Positions 1 to 7,511 of a DNA stretch of 64,000 bases are shown here, in pieces (position 1 is the first letter of the stretch; the number at the start of each line of letters is the position of its first letter). The notes under the pieces were generated by a model. That model had not been told where the DNA came from. It saw only the letters and a program-made list of their open reading frames with translations, and searched no databases. This DNA is from Zoogloea dura (GTDB taxonomy: Bacteria > Pseudomonadota > Gammaproteobacteria > Burkholderiales > Rhodocyclaceae). The stretch lies in NCBI RefSeq assembly GCF_012927165.1, contig NZ_JABBGA010000027.1:1-64000 (forward strand), written 5' to 3'. The translations under genes were made by a program, and so were the position numbers.

Positions 1-368
1 GCCCGCTCGGCGTTGTGGGTGGTGGAGCCGCACTCGATGTCGACGGTGCCGTTCTGCACGAGGGGGATGCGGTTCTGGGAGGTGACGGGGGTGAGCTTGA
101 CGGCCAGGGCGGGCAGCTTGAGCTCGGCCTTGACGGCGTCGACGACCTTGAGCATGAGCTCCTGGGAGTAGCCGACGACCTGCTGCTTGTCGTCGTAGTA
201 GGAGAAGGGGATGGAGGATTCGCGGTGGCCCAGGGCGATGGTGCCGCTGTCCTTGATCTTCTTGAGGGTGGGGGATTCCTGCGCCAGCGCCGGCTGGGCG
301 GCCAGCAGGGCACAGACGGAGGCCAGCGCGGCGAGGCTGGCAAGGGGGGTTTTGGGCAGGGTGGTCAT
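1..368 (-). CDS. gltI: Glutamate/aspartate ABC transporter substrate-binding protein (N-terminal part, truncated by window)
   Basis: The reverse strand encodes a Sec signal peptide (MTTLPKTPLASLAAL..., cleavage near AQPALAQE) followed by the start of a family-3 amino-acid binding protein. The segments GHRESSIPFSYYDD, VVGYSQELM, SQNRIPLVQNGTVDIECGSTT match the GltI/DEBP glutamate-aspartate binding proteins almost residue for residue. The mature protein would deliver acidic amino acids in the periplasm to a GltJKL permease, which is not in the window. The ATG at 366-368 is preceded by a clear GGAGG. Only about 122 residues are visible; the C-terminal part lies beyond base 1. Confidence 0.85.
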   Translation of the reverse strand, partial: MTTLPKTPLASLAALASVCALLAAQPALAQESPTLKKIKDSGTIALGHRESSIPFSYYDDKQQVVGYSQELMLKVVDAVKAELKLPALAVKLTPVTSQNRIPLVQNGTVDIECGSTTHNAER

Positions 369-588
369 GGGCAATTCCTCCAGGGGTGTTGAAGGCCGAG
401 TGCTGGCGGGGATTGGTGCGCAGGCCGCGGATCGCCGCGGCCCGATGGCAGGGGCATTGTAGCCCTGCCGCAGGTCCGCGCAGGCATTCCGCCTTGAGGC
501 GGGCGACGGGAAAACCACCGCAGTGGTGCCGCCGACCGGCTTTTGTGGACCGCGAGGATTTATGTCACGGGCCGCGGAGGCGCTGTCC

Positions 589-608
589 TTTATAACGAAA
601 GTTATAAA
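589..608. promoter_or_regulatory. 8-bp inverted repeat with GAAA loop upstream of prsT
   Basis: TTTATAAC and GTTATAAA are perfect inverted repeats separated by GAAA, ending 22 bases before the prsT ATG. As DNA this could be an operator; as RNA it would be an AU-rich hairpin with a GNRA tetraloop in the leader. No T-run follows, so a terminator is unlikely. Its function is not known. Confidence 0.45.
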
Positions 609-630
609 TTGCTTCCTGCCTTTGCCCACC

Positions 631-3462
631 ATGTCATTCCGCTCCTGTTTGTTCCGCCTTCCGTCTTCCGGTTCATATGCAGCCGGGGTTCTGCTGTGGG
701 CACTGCTGGGCGGCCCGGCGCAGGCTGCGTTGAGCCCCACCCAGGCGCAGGCGCAGCGCTACTTGCAGGATGCGCAGCAGCGCTTGGAGCGGAGCGATGC
801 GGCGGGGGCCGTCATCCAGGCGCGCAATGCGCTGCAGCAGGACACCGGGATGCTGGCCGCCCGGATCTTGCTCGCACGTGCCTTGCTGCGGGACGGGCAG
901 ATCCCGGCCGCTCAGGCCGAGTTTGAACGCGCCCTGGAGGCCGGCGCGCGGCTCGAAGAGGTGGCTCAGCCCTACGGCAACTCCCTGCTGCTTTTCGGCA
1001 AGAGCGAACGGCTGCTGGAGCGTATCCGGCCGACCGGCCTCAAGCCTGCCGCGCAGGCCGAGATCTTTGCATTGCGGGCTGCCGCCCATGCAGATCTGGG
1101 CGACATGAAGGCGGCTTTCAAGGCGGTGGAGGACGGCCGGCAGCTTGATCCGGCGGCCCTGGCGCCGGTGCGTACCGAGATTGAGCTGGCACTTCGGGTG
1201 GGCGAAAGCGCAAGGGCACGGCGTGCCCTCGATGCGGCGCTCAGGCTGGCCCCGCGGGATCCTCACCTGATCCATCTCCAGGGGGCCTTCCGGCAGAGCG
1301 ATGGTGATGCAAAAGGGGCTATGTCCCTGTATGCCCAGGCGCTGGCGCTGGACCCCAATCTCATCGATGCACGGATCGCCCGGGGCGCCCTCAGCATCGA
1401 CATGGGGCGCCTCGAGGATGCGCTTCCCGATCTGGACAAGGCAGCCAGCCAGGATCCGCAGGAACCCCGCGTGGCTTACCTGCGCAGTCTGATCCATCTG
1501 GCCAGGGGAGATGCCAAGGCATCCCGGGCCGAACTTGAGAAGGTCGCCCGCCTGGTGGATGCCTTGCCCGAATCCTTCCTGTCCCGCCAGCCTTCCCTGT
1601 TGATGCTCGGCGCGCTGGCCAGCCAGTCCCTCGGGCGGATGGAGCGGGCGAGGGCACTGCTGGAGCAGTATGTGCTGCGCTTGCCCAATGATCCGGCCGG
1701 CCGAAAGCTCCTGGCGAGCATCTACATGATCAGCGGCGATACAAGCCGGGTTGCCGATCTGCTGGACCCCCTGCTCCGCTCGGGAGAGTCGGATGTGCAG
1801 GTGCTGACCACCCTGGCGGCCCTGCGCCTGCAGCAGCGACGCTACCGGGAGGCGACCGAAGCTCTGGAGCAGGCCGCCCGGAAGAGCGGCGATCCCGGCA
1901 TCCGTGCCCAGATCGGCTTCCTGCATCTGGCGACGCAGCAGACTGATCTGGGGTTTGCCGCCCTCCGCGCAGCCTTCGATCGGCAGCCTGCCCAGCCGAA
2001 CGTGGCCTCGGCGCTGGCCACCCTGTATCTGCGGCGGGGGGATGGCAAGAGCGCGTTGGCGGTGGTGGATACCCTGGTCCGGCGCATGCCCAACGAGCCC
2101 GTGGTGCACAACCTCCAGGGGGCGATCCGTGCCGCCCTGGGGCGCATGGATGAAGCCAGGCCTGCCTACCAGAGGGCCCTCGACCTGTTGCCCAGCTACA
2201 CGCCGGCCCGCCTGAACATGGCACGCCTGGAGTTGAGCATGGGCCAGACGGATGAGGCCCGCAAGCGCTTGCGGGCCCTGATGCGGGATGAACCCCGGAA
2301 TTTTCAGCCGGCCATGGAGCTGGCGCGCCTTGAGCGCAAGGCCGGGCGACCGCTGGAGGCTCTCCCGTTGGCCGAACAGGCCCGACGCATGGCACCCGAC
2401 GATATACCGGCGGGGATGGAGCTTCTGGCGACCTACGAGGCGCTGGGGCAGTTGGGGGCGGCCATCGACGTGGCGCGCAAGCTTGAGCAGCAGCGGCCGG
2501 ACGACCCGGTGGTGCTGGATGCGCTGGCCCGCTGCGCCCTCACGGTAAGGGATGGTCTGCTGGCCCGTGGCGCGCTGGCGAAGATGGCGCGCATGGCAGG
2601 TTCTGATCCGGAGCGCTTGCTCGCCATCGGGCGCATGCAGTTGCTTGCCGGGGCTGCAAACGATGCCGGGGCCAGCGCGGAGAAGGCCCTGGCCGTCAAG
2701 CCGGGCCTGCTCGAGGCCCGGGTCCTGCAGATCGATGCCGAGGTGCTCGCAGGCAATCTGCCCCGGGCGGAATCCTTGCTCAAGCAACTGCCTTCCAGGG
2801 CGGGGCAGGCGGAGGTGCTGCGGATCGGGGGGGACCTCGCGATGGCCCGCAATCGCCCTGTCGATGCGATCCGTGCCTATCAGTCTGCGCTGGCGCAGGC
2901 GCCTGCCACATCGCTGGCCTTGCGTGCCTACCAGGCTGCATTTCGTGCCGGGATGGGCGAGAAGGGGGTTGCCCAGCTGGAAGACTGGCTGGCCCGGCAC
3001 GCTGACGATGTGGTCGTCCGGAGTGCGCTGGCCGAAGGCTATCTCCGTCTGGGGCAGCTGCCCAAGGCCAGGTCCGCCTACGAAGCCGTGCTGAAGCAGG
3101 AGCCCCGTAACGTGGCGGTGATGAACAACCTCGCCCAGGTTCTGATGCAGTTGAACGAACCGAAGGCGGTGGCGTTGGCAGAACAGGCTGCAGGCCTTGC
3201 GCCGGGAGATCCGAACGTACTGGATACGGTGGGTTGGTTGCAGGTCCGGCGCGGAGATCTGGACGTCGGGCTGGCGCGCCTGAAAGAGGCGCGCGAGCGT
3301 GCCCCGGGGGCCCGGGACATCCGCTACCACCTGGCCTGGGCGCTCGCCCGCAAGGGGCTCAAGGAGGAGGCCCGGGCAGAGCTGGCTTCTGCCTTCCGTG
3401 GCTCGGGAGAGTTTGAGAATGAGCCTGATGCCCGGCGCCTGCGACAGGAGCTCGGAGGTTAG
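631..3462 (+). CDS. prsT: PEP-CTERM system TPR-repeat protein PrsT
   Basis: A 943-residue protein made almost entirely of tandem TPR motifs (for example AYLRSLIHLARGDAKASRAELEK and ALAEGYLRLGQLPKARSAYEAVL) after an N-terminal signal peptide ending near GGPAQA. Length and architecture fit the PEP-CTERM/exosortase-associated TPR family, thought to act in exopolysaccharide and surface-protein export. An in-frame start at 523 exists, but the ATG at 631 places the signal peptide (SYAAGVLLWALLGGPAQA) at the N terminus and is preferred. Family members are usually described as lipoproteins; here no lipobox cysteine is visible, so signal peptidase I processing is expected. A PEP-CTERM substrate gene follows, while exosortase itself is not in the window. 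Confidence 0.82.
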   Translation: MSFRSCLFRLPSSGSYAAGVLLWALLGGPAQAALSPTQAQAQRYLQDAQQRLERSDAAGAVIQARNALQQDTGMLAARILLARALLRDGQIPAAQAEFERALEAGARLEEVAQPYGNSLLLFGKSERLLERIRPTGLKPAAQAEIFALRAAAHADLGDMKAAFKAVEDGRQLDPAALAPVRTEIELALRVGESARARRALDAALRLAPRDPHLIHLQGAFRQSDGDAKGAMSLYAQALALDPNLIDARIARGALSIDMGRLEDALPDLDKAASQDPQEPRVAYLRSLIHLARGDAKASRAELEKVARLVDALPESFLSRQPSLLMLGALASQSLGRMERARALLEQYVLRLPNDPAGRKLLASIYMISGDTSRVADLLDPLLRSGESDVQVLTTLAALRLQQRRYREATEALEQAARKSGDPGIRAQIGFLHLATQQTDLGFAALRAAFDRQPAQPNVASALATLYLRRGDGKSALAVVDTLVRRMPNEPVVHNLQGAIRAALGRMDEARPAYQRALDLLPSYTPARLNMARLELSMGQTDEARKRLRALMRDEPRNFQPAMELARLERKAGRPLEALPLAEQARRMAPDDIPAGMELLATYEALGQLGAAIDVARKLEQQRPDDPVVLDALARCALTVRDGLLARGALAKMARMAGSDPERLLAIGRMQLLAGAANDAGASAEKALAVKPGLLEARVLQIDAEVLAGNLPRAESLLKQLPSRAGQAEVLRIGGDLAMARNRPVDAIRAYQSALAQAPATSLALRAYQAAFRAGMGEKGVAQLEDWLARHADDVVVRSALAEGYLRLGQLPKARSAYEAVLKQEPRNVAVMNNLAQVLMQLNEPKAVALAEQAAGLAPGDPNVLDTVGWLQVRRGDLDVGLARLKEARERAPGARDIRYHLAWALARKGLKEEARAELASAFRGSGEFENEPDARRLRQELGG

Positions 3463-3544
3463 AGTTTGTCGGGAGAATTTACATTTATGTTGAATCTTGT
3501 TGATTTGAATATTTTATTTGTTTCTTTTCATGAGCTTGTTGTTC

Positions 3545-3560
3545 TGGCCTGAATTTTGCA
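3545..3560 (+). promoter_or_regulatory. Sigma-54 (RpoN) promoter of the PEP-CTERM gene
   Basis: TGGCCTG, four bases, then TTGCA matches the -24/-12 consensus TGGCACG-N4-TTGCA with both the GG and GC dinucleotides intact and correct spacing. Transcription would start near 3571, about 39 bases before the ATG at 3610. PEP-CTERM genes in exosortase systems are often controlled by a PrsK/PrsR sigma-54 pair, so the site fits its gene. Confidence 0.72.
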
Positions 3561-3609
3561 AATTATTGATATAAGTGCGAATCAGCACACAATTTTGAAA
3601 GCTCCATTC

Positions 3610-4506
3610 ATGAAAAACACCTTTGCACGCGGTCTGCTTGTGCTGTTGGCCTCGGTTGGTGCCTGGGGGCAAGCCCAAGCCGCAACCACCTGGTCATTCC
3701 TGGGCACAGGTACGGAAACCGGTGCCGGTTCGGCCGGTAACACGCTGACTTACAGTGGTACTGGGGATGCCGGAAAGGTGACCCTGAGCGCGTGGTCGAA
3801 CTCCAAGAACAACACCACCGCCGGAACCCAGTACGGGTACATCGAGAGCGCCTACCTGGGGAGCTACCCCGGCGGGCTCGGGGTGCGCAACCAGGACTAT
3901 GCCAGCACCGGCGCAGGGGACTACAGCGAGAGGAACTCCCCCGGCCATTCCATGGACAACGCAAGCTACAACGCGACCTCCGGTGGCAACTACACCAGCG
4001 GTTCCAAGACCGCCAACGTCGGCCTGCGCTCCGATTCCATCCTGCTGGATTTTGGTGCAGGCAACATCGCCAAGCTCGATACCCTGACCATCGGCTGGTG
4101 GAAGGGCGATGCGGATATCTTTGTGCTGGCCTACACGGGAACGGGAACGCCCAACTTCACCACTCCGAGTTCCAGCGTGGGCTACGCTGATCTGCTCAAC
4201 AGTGGCTGGAAGGTGGTCCGGTCTGACAATTCGGCGAACTACATGGACATGGGCAAGGGAGCCCAGGCTTCCACGAACTCCAGCACCTATGTGGCCGCGG
4301 CAGTGAACAATGCCAATATCTCGGCCCGCTACTGGTTGGTCGGAGCGCTGAGTTCGGCCTTCTATTCGGGCGCCGATGTCAATGCCGACAACGTCAAGCT
4401 GGCTGGCGTGAGTGCCCAGATCACCAAGATTCCGGAGCCCGGCAACCTGGCCTTGCTGGTGGGGGCGCTGGCGAGTGGAGTGTGGCTGCGCCGACGCAAG
4501 GGCTGA
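3610..4506 (+). CDS. PEP-CTERM sorting-domain surface protein
   Basis: A 298-residue exported protein. The N-terminal signal peptide (MKNTFARGLLVLL..., cleavage near AQAA) leads into a Ser/Thr/Asn/Gly-rich beta-type body. The C terminus is a textbook PEP-CTERM signal: IPEPGN, a hydrophobic stretch LALLVGALASGVWL, then RRRKG. Such proteins are cleaved and anchored or released by exosortase (EpsH/XrtA). The body (WSFLG..., GLGVRNQD, ...LTIGWWKGDADIFVLAYTG) resembles exosortase-dependent surface proteins of the XDP type, but I am unsure of the subfamily. The ATG at 3610 is chosen over 3556 because it begins the signal peptide and lies downstream of the sigma-54 promoter. Confidence 0.85.
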   Translation: MKNTFARGLLVLLASVGAWGQAQAATTWSFLGTGTETGAGSAGNTLTYSGTGDAGKVTLSAWSNSKNNTTAGTQYGYIESAYLGSYPGGLGVRNQDYASTGAGDYSERNSPGHSMDNASYNATSGGNYTSGSKTANVGLRSDSILLDFGAGNIAKLDTLTIGWWKGDADIFVLAYTGTGTPNFTTPSSSVGYADLLNSGWKVVRSDNSANYMDMGKGAQASTNSSTYVAAAVNNANISARYWLVGALSSAFYSGADVNADNVKLAGVSAQITKIPEPGNLALLVGALASGVWLRRRKG

Positions 4507-4524
4507 CATTGCGGAGCGGCTGGA

Positions 4525-4570
4525 GAATCAACAAAAACGGCACCCATTGAGGTGCCGTTTTTGTTGATTC
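4525..4570. terminator. Bidirectional rho-independent terminator
   Basis: A perfect 20-bp stem (4525-4544 with 4551-4570) around the loop CATTGA, with A-rich and T-rich flanks on the two arms (CAAAAACGG / CCGTTTTTG). It separates the convergent PEP-CTERM gene and rhlE and can terminate both. Confidence 0.9.
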
Positions 4571-4593
4571 GCGGCCTGCCGGCCGCGGAGGGA

Positions 4594-6480
4594 TTAACGG
4601 TTGTTGTTGTTCTGGCCGCCGCGGGGGCTGAACAGGGCCGCCGGCTTGATATCACCAGGCTTGCGGCCGGTGAGGGTCACCACCGGGCGGGTGGCTTCCG
4701 CCAGGGCTGCGGGAGATCCCTGGTTCGGGTTGCCGCGGCCGCCCTTGTTCTGCCCGCCCGACTTGTCGTTGCCGTAGCGGACGCGGTTGAAGGCGGCCTC
4801 AGGATCGCGGTATTCGCTGCGGGCCTTGGGCTGGTAGTCCACCCGGTTGCCGAAATCGTCGTCTGCCGGCTGGCCGTTGTTCTGGCGCCCCTGGCGTTGC
4901 CCCTGACCGCCGGTGCTGCCCTGAGGCTGGCCGCCACCGCTGCCCTGGGGCGGGCGGCGTCCCTGGCCCTGACCCTGACCCTGACCTTGACCTTGACCGC
5001 CGGAGCGACCCTGGCGCGGGCCTTGTTCGCCGGAGCGGCCTTGCCCCTGTGCCTGGGCGCTGCCCTGGGCCTTCTGCTTGCCCTGACCCTGCTTCTGGCC
5101 TTGCCCTTGACTCTGGCGCGGGGCTTGAGCCTGGCTGCCCTGGGGCTGTCCTTGTGCCTGTCCCTGGGGCTGGCTCTGACCTTGACCTTGTTTCTGGCCT
5201 TGGCCCTGCTTCTGGCCCTGGCGGTCGTTGCGCTTGCCGCGCTGGCCGTCGTGGGTGCCGCGGGGCTCGCGCGGAGGGCGCTCGTCGGATTCGGGCGGGG
5301 CTGCGGAGGGCACGAAGTCAGGGACTTCGACCTTGTCGATGAGGCGCTTCATGACGCGCTCGATGTCCTTCAGCAGCGGCAGCTCCTCGCGGTCCACCAG
5401 GGAGACAGCGGCGCCGCTGGAGCCGGCACGGCCGGTACGGCCGATGCGGTGGACGTAGTCTTCGGGGACGTTGGGCAGCTCGAAATTGACGACCTGTGGC
5501 AGCTGGTCGATGTCCAGGCCGCGGGCAGCGATGTCGGTGGCCACCAGCACCTGCAGCTTGGCTTCCTTGAAGTCGGAGAGGGCGCGGGTGCGCGCTGCCT
5601 GGCTCTTGTTGCCATGGATCGCGGCCGACGGGATGCTGTGCTTGCCCAGGTATTCGGCCAGCTTGTTGGCGCCGTGCTTGGTGCGGGTGAAGACCAGCAC
5701 CTGGAACCACTGGTGCTTGTTGATCAGGAAGGCCAGGAGTTCGCGCTTCTGCTTCTGCGGGCACAGGTGCACCGACTGCTGGACCAGCTCTGAGGCGGTA
5801 TTGCGCTTGGCAACCTCAACGTAGCCGGGGTTGTGCAGCAGGCCGTCGGCCAGGGTCTTGATCTCGTCGGAGAAGGTGGCCGAGAAGAGCAGGTTCTGGC
5901 GCTGCTTGGGCAGCAGGGCGAGGATCTTCTTGATGTCGCGGATGAAGCCCATGTCGAGCATGCGGTCCGCTTCGTCGAGCACCAGGATCTCGACGCCGGA
6001 CAGGTCGATGGTCTTCTGGGTGCAGTGGTCGAGCAGTCGGCCAGGGGTGGCTACAAGAATGTCCACGCGCTTCTTGAGCTTGGCGATCTGCGGGTTGATG
6101 GCGACGCCGCCGAACATGACCATGGAGGTCAGGGGCAGGTGCTTGCCGTAGGTCTGTACCGATTCCTCGACCTGGGCCGCGAGTTCGCGGGTGGGGGTCA
6201 GGATCAGGCAGCGGGGGCGGCCGGCTTTCTGGTTGTGGGCGTGAGCCTCGGACAGCAGGTGCAGGATCGGCAGGGTGAAACCGGCGGTCTTGCCGGTGCC
6301 GGTCTGGGCTGCGGCCATCAGGTCGCCGCCGGCAAGCACCAGGGGAATGGCCTGCGCCTGGATTGGGGTGGGGGCCGTGTAGCCGGTATCGGCAATGGCC
6401 TGTTGGATCGGTGCGCTCAGCGCGAGATCGGCAAAGGTGATCGCAACCGCGGCGGGCGCGGCGGACGAAGCTTGGGTCAT
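4594..6480 (-). CDS. rhlE: DEAD-box ATP-dependent RNA helicase RhlE
   Basis: A 628-residue DEAD-box helicase. The conserved core occupies about residues 1-380: Q-motif region ([24 protein letters not shown]), Walker [13 protein letters not shown] in [15 protein letters not shown] in LFSATF, and [10 protein letters not shown]. It remodels RNA in ribosome assembly or mRNA decay. The C-terminal 230 or so residues are extraordinarily rich in Gly and Gln (repeated GQGQ units, 4910-5230), with a more ordinary Arg/Asn/Gly end; such disordered tails mediate RNA binding or condensation in some DEAD-box proteins. An upstream in-frame start at 6516 was rejected because homologues begin close to the MTQ start at 6480. 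Confidence 0.93.
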   Translation of the reverse strand: MTQASSAAPAAVAITFADLALSAPIQQAIADTGYTAPTPIQAQAIPLVLAGGDLMAAAQTGTGKTAGFTLPILHLLSEAHAHNQKAGRPRCLILTPTRELAAQVEESVQTYGKHLPLTSMVMFGGVAINPQIAKLKKRVDILVATPGRLLDHCTQKTIDLSGVEILVLDEADRMLDMGFIRDIKKILALLPKQRQNLLFSATFSDEIKTLADGLLHNPGYVEVAKRNTASELVQQSVHLCPQKQKRELLAFLINKHQWFQVLVFTRTKHGANKLAEYLGKHSIPSAAIHGNKSQAARTRALSDFKEAKLQVLVATDIAARGLDIDQLPQVVNFELPNVPEDYVHRIGRTGRAGSSGAAVSLVDREELPLLKDIERVMKRLIDKVEVPDFVPSAAPPESDERPPREPRGTHDGQRGKRNDRQGQKQGQGQKQGQGQSQPQGQAQGQPQGSQAQAPRQSQGQGQKQGQGKQKAQGSAQAQGQGRSGEQGPRQGRSGGQGQGQGQGQGQGRRPPQGSGGGQPQGSTGGQGQRQGRQNNGQPADDDFGNRVDYQPKARSEYRDPEAAFNRVRYGNDKSGGQNKGGRGNPNQGSPAALAEATRPVVTLTGRKPGDIKPAALFSPRGGQNNNNR

Positions 6481-6745
6481 GGGTCTGTGTGCTCCTGCGA
6501 CGGCCTGTCTGCCCAAAGGGGCAGCACCAATCGGGGCGGGCGCAACGAGAAGTTCGAGATCGCTGGGGATCTGTCGAAACTTGATATGGAAGAGGCCGGT
6601 ACGCTGATTGGCAGGCGCACGGTTGGCGGATTGTACGGGGTTGGCGCCCTTCGTGCTGGCTTTTTTTGGCGCAGATGTAGACGGGAAGGTGAGATTTTCC
6701 CCCTTGTCCCGGGTGTTGCGGCAGGGCGGGGGCCCTGTCGGCCAT

Positions 6746-7153
6746 TCAGCGTGGCATGGAGGGGCTCAGGGAGAAGAAGCCGCGCGCCTTGCTCTGCTCC
6801 CCGTGGCGAATGATGACCCGGTGGATCAGCCAGCGCCCGTCCCGCAGGTGCCAGGCTCTCACTGTTTCGGCGTAGGTCAGTTCCCTGCAGCTCCCCGGCC
6901 TGGCCGGGTCCGGCTCCTCCTCCAGGACATAACAGTAGGCGCAGTAGCAGGGCTGGTCGTCCTCGTCGCGTCCGAGGATGCGCGCGGCCTTCACCAGGTA
7001 TTCCTTGTAATGGTCGAAGTAGAGAGGCGCGACAGCTTGCTCCCGCCATTCTGCGGGGAGTCCCTCGCTCCAGCGGATCGCCGCTTCGGGGCGGCGGGCG
7101 TGGCCGCCCTTGATGTCGAAATACTGATGTGTGTAGTGCGCGTGCTGCGGCAT
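6746..7153 (-). CDS. Small uncharacterised protein with CxCxxC motif, divergent from a ModE-like box
   Basis: 135 residues with no signal peptide or membrane segment. I do not recognise the family. The centre carries PCYCAYCYV (a CxCxxC arrangement) followed by an acidic stretch and another Cys, suggesting a metal-binding site; the rest is rich in Arg, His and aromatic residues. The ATG has GGGAGG upstream. The start lies 25 bases from a strong ModE-like dyad that also faces the TonB-receptor operon, so it may belong to a molybdenum-responsive divergent unit. Codon use matches its neighbours. Confidence 0.6.
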   Translation of the reverse strand: MPQHAHYTHQYFDIKGGHARRPEAAIRWSEGLPAEWREQAVAPLYFDHYKEYLVKAARILGRDEDDQPCYCAYCYVLEEEPDPARPGSCRELTYAETVRAWHLRDGRWLIHRVIIRHGEQSKARGFFSLSPSMPR

Positions 7154-7177
7154 GGTGAGGTGCCTCCCTGGATGATG

Positions 7178-7205
7178 TTTGATATATATTCAGATATATA
7201 ACGAT
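7178..7205. promoter_or_regulatory. ModE-box-like operator A
   Basis: Left half TTTGATATATA, six-base spacer TTCAGA, right half TATATAACGAT. The right half is identical to the ModE half-site (TATATAnCGAT) and the left half matches ATCGnTATATA at all but two positions. It lies 25 bases from the divergent 135-residue gene and about 300 bases before the TonB receptor gene; modE is encoded about 5.7 kb away. Confidence 0.75.
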
Positions 7206-7461
7206 ATAAGCATGGGGCATGCCTGGCGCTTGGGTGGGGCGCATGGTCTTGGCTTTGCCTATATTCAGCCAGCCTGATGCTGAGGTTATGGTTGAAATGG
7301 CTGAACGAAATATGTCGTAAAGACGCCATTTTGTGGGTTTTGTCGTGACGATGTATTTTTGTGTATATAGCCAATGTGGGCGTGTGCGGCAATCTCTGGC
7401 TGGGCGGGGGTATTTCGCTTCAGGCATGGAGCTTGCTGAAAAATCTCCATCCTGGTGCATT

Positions 7462-7490
7462 TTCGATATGTACTTTCTTATATATGTGAT
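7462..7490. promoter_or_regulatory. ModE-box-like operator B immediately before the TonB receptor gene
   Basis: Left half TTCGATATGTA matches ATCGnTATATA at all but two specified positions; after CTTTCT comes TATATATGTGAT, which keeps the TATATA core but needs a one-base shift to align the outer GAT. It ends 22 bases before the preferred start of the TonB receptor, a position suited to repression. Weaker than operator A. Confidence 0.5.
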
Positions 7491-7511
7491 TCTCGTTGCG
7501 AGGGGGATGGA

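Larger units (their letters stand above)
7154..7511. other. 358-base intergenic regulatory region between the CxCxxC gene and the TonB receptor gene
   Basis: No credible gene is seen. The region is much more AT-rich than its surroundings and has a ModE-like dyad at each end (7178-7205 and 7462-7490). The stretch between contains further AT-rich tracts, including TGTATATAG near 7370, but no second convincing dyad and no terminator hairpin. Confidence 0.6.

Noticed and set aside
673-3330. Long reverse-strand frame (885 codons) opposite prsT
   Set aside because: Composition is Arg/Gln/Gly-rich without any family resemblance, typical of the shadow frame of a GC-rich gene; the forward frame is a clear TPR protein.
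4910-5230. Possible CRISPR or satellite array because of repetitive DNA
   Set aside because: The repeats are short codon-level GGC/CAG repeats in frame inside rhlE, without spacers.
4552-5793. Hydrophobic Leu/Ala-rich forward frame over the rhlE tail
   Set aside because: It is the antisense of G/Q-rich codons (CAG/GGC repeats read as Leu/Ala) and not a membrane protein.
7353-7380. AT-rich TGTATATAGCC as a further ModE box
   Set aside because: Only one TATATA core without a paired half-site.
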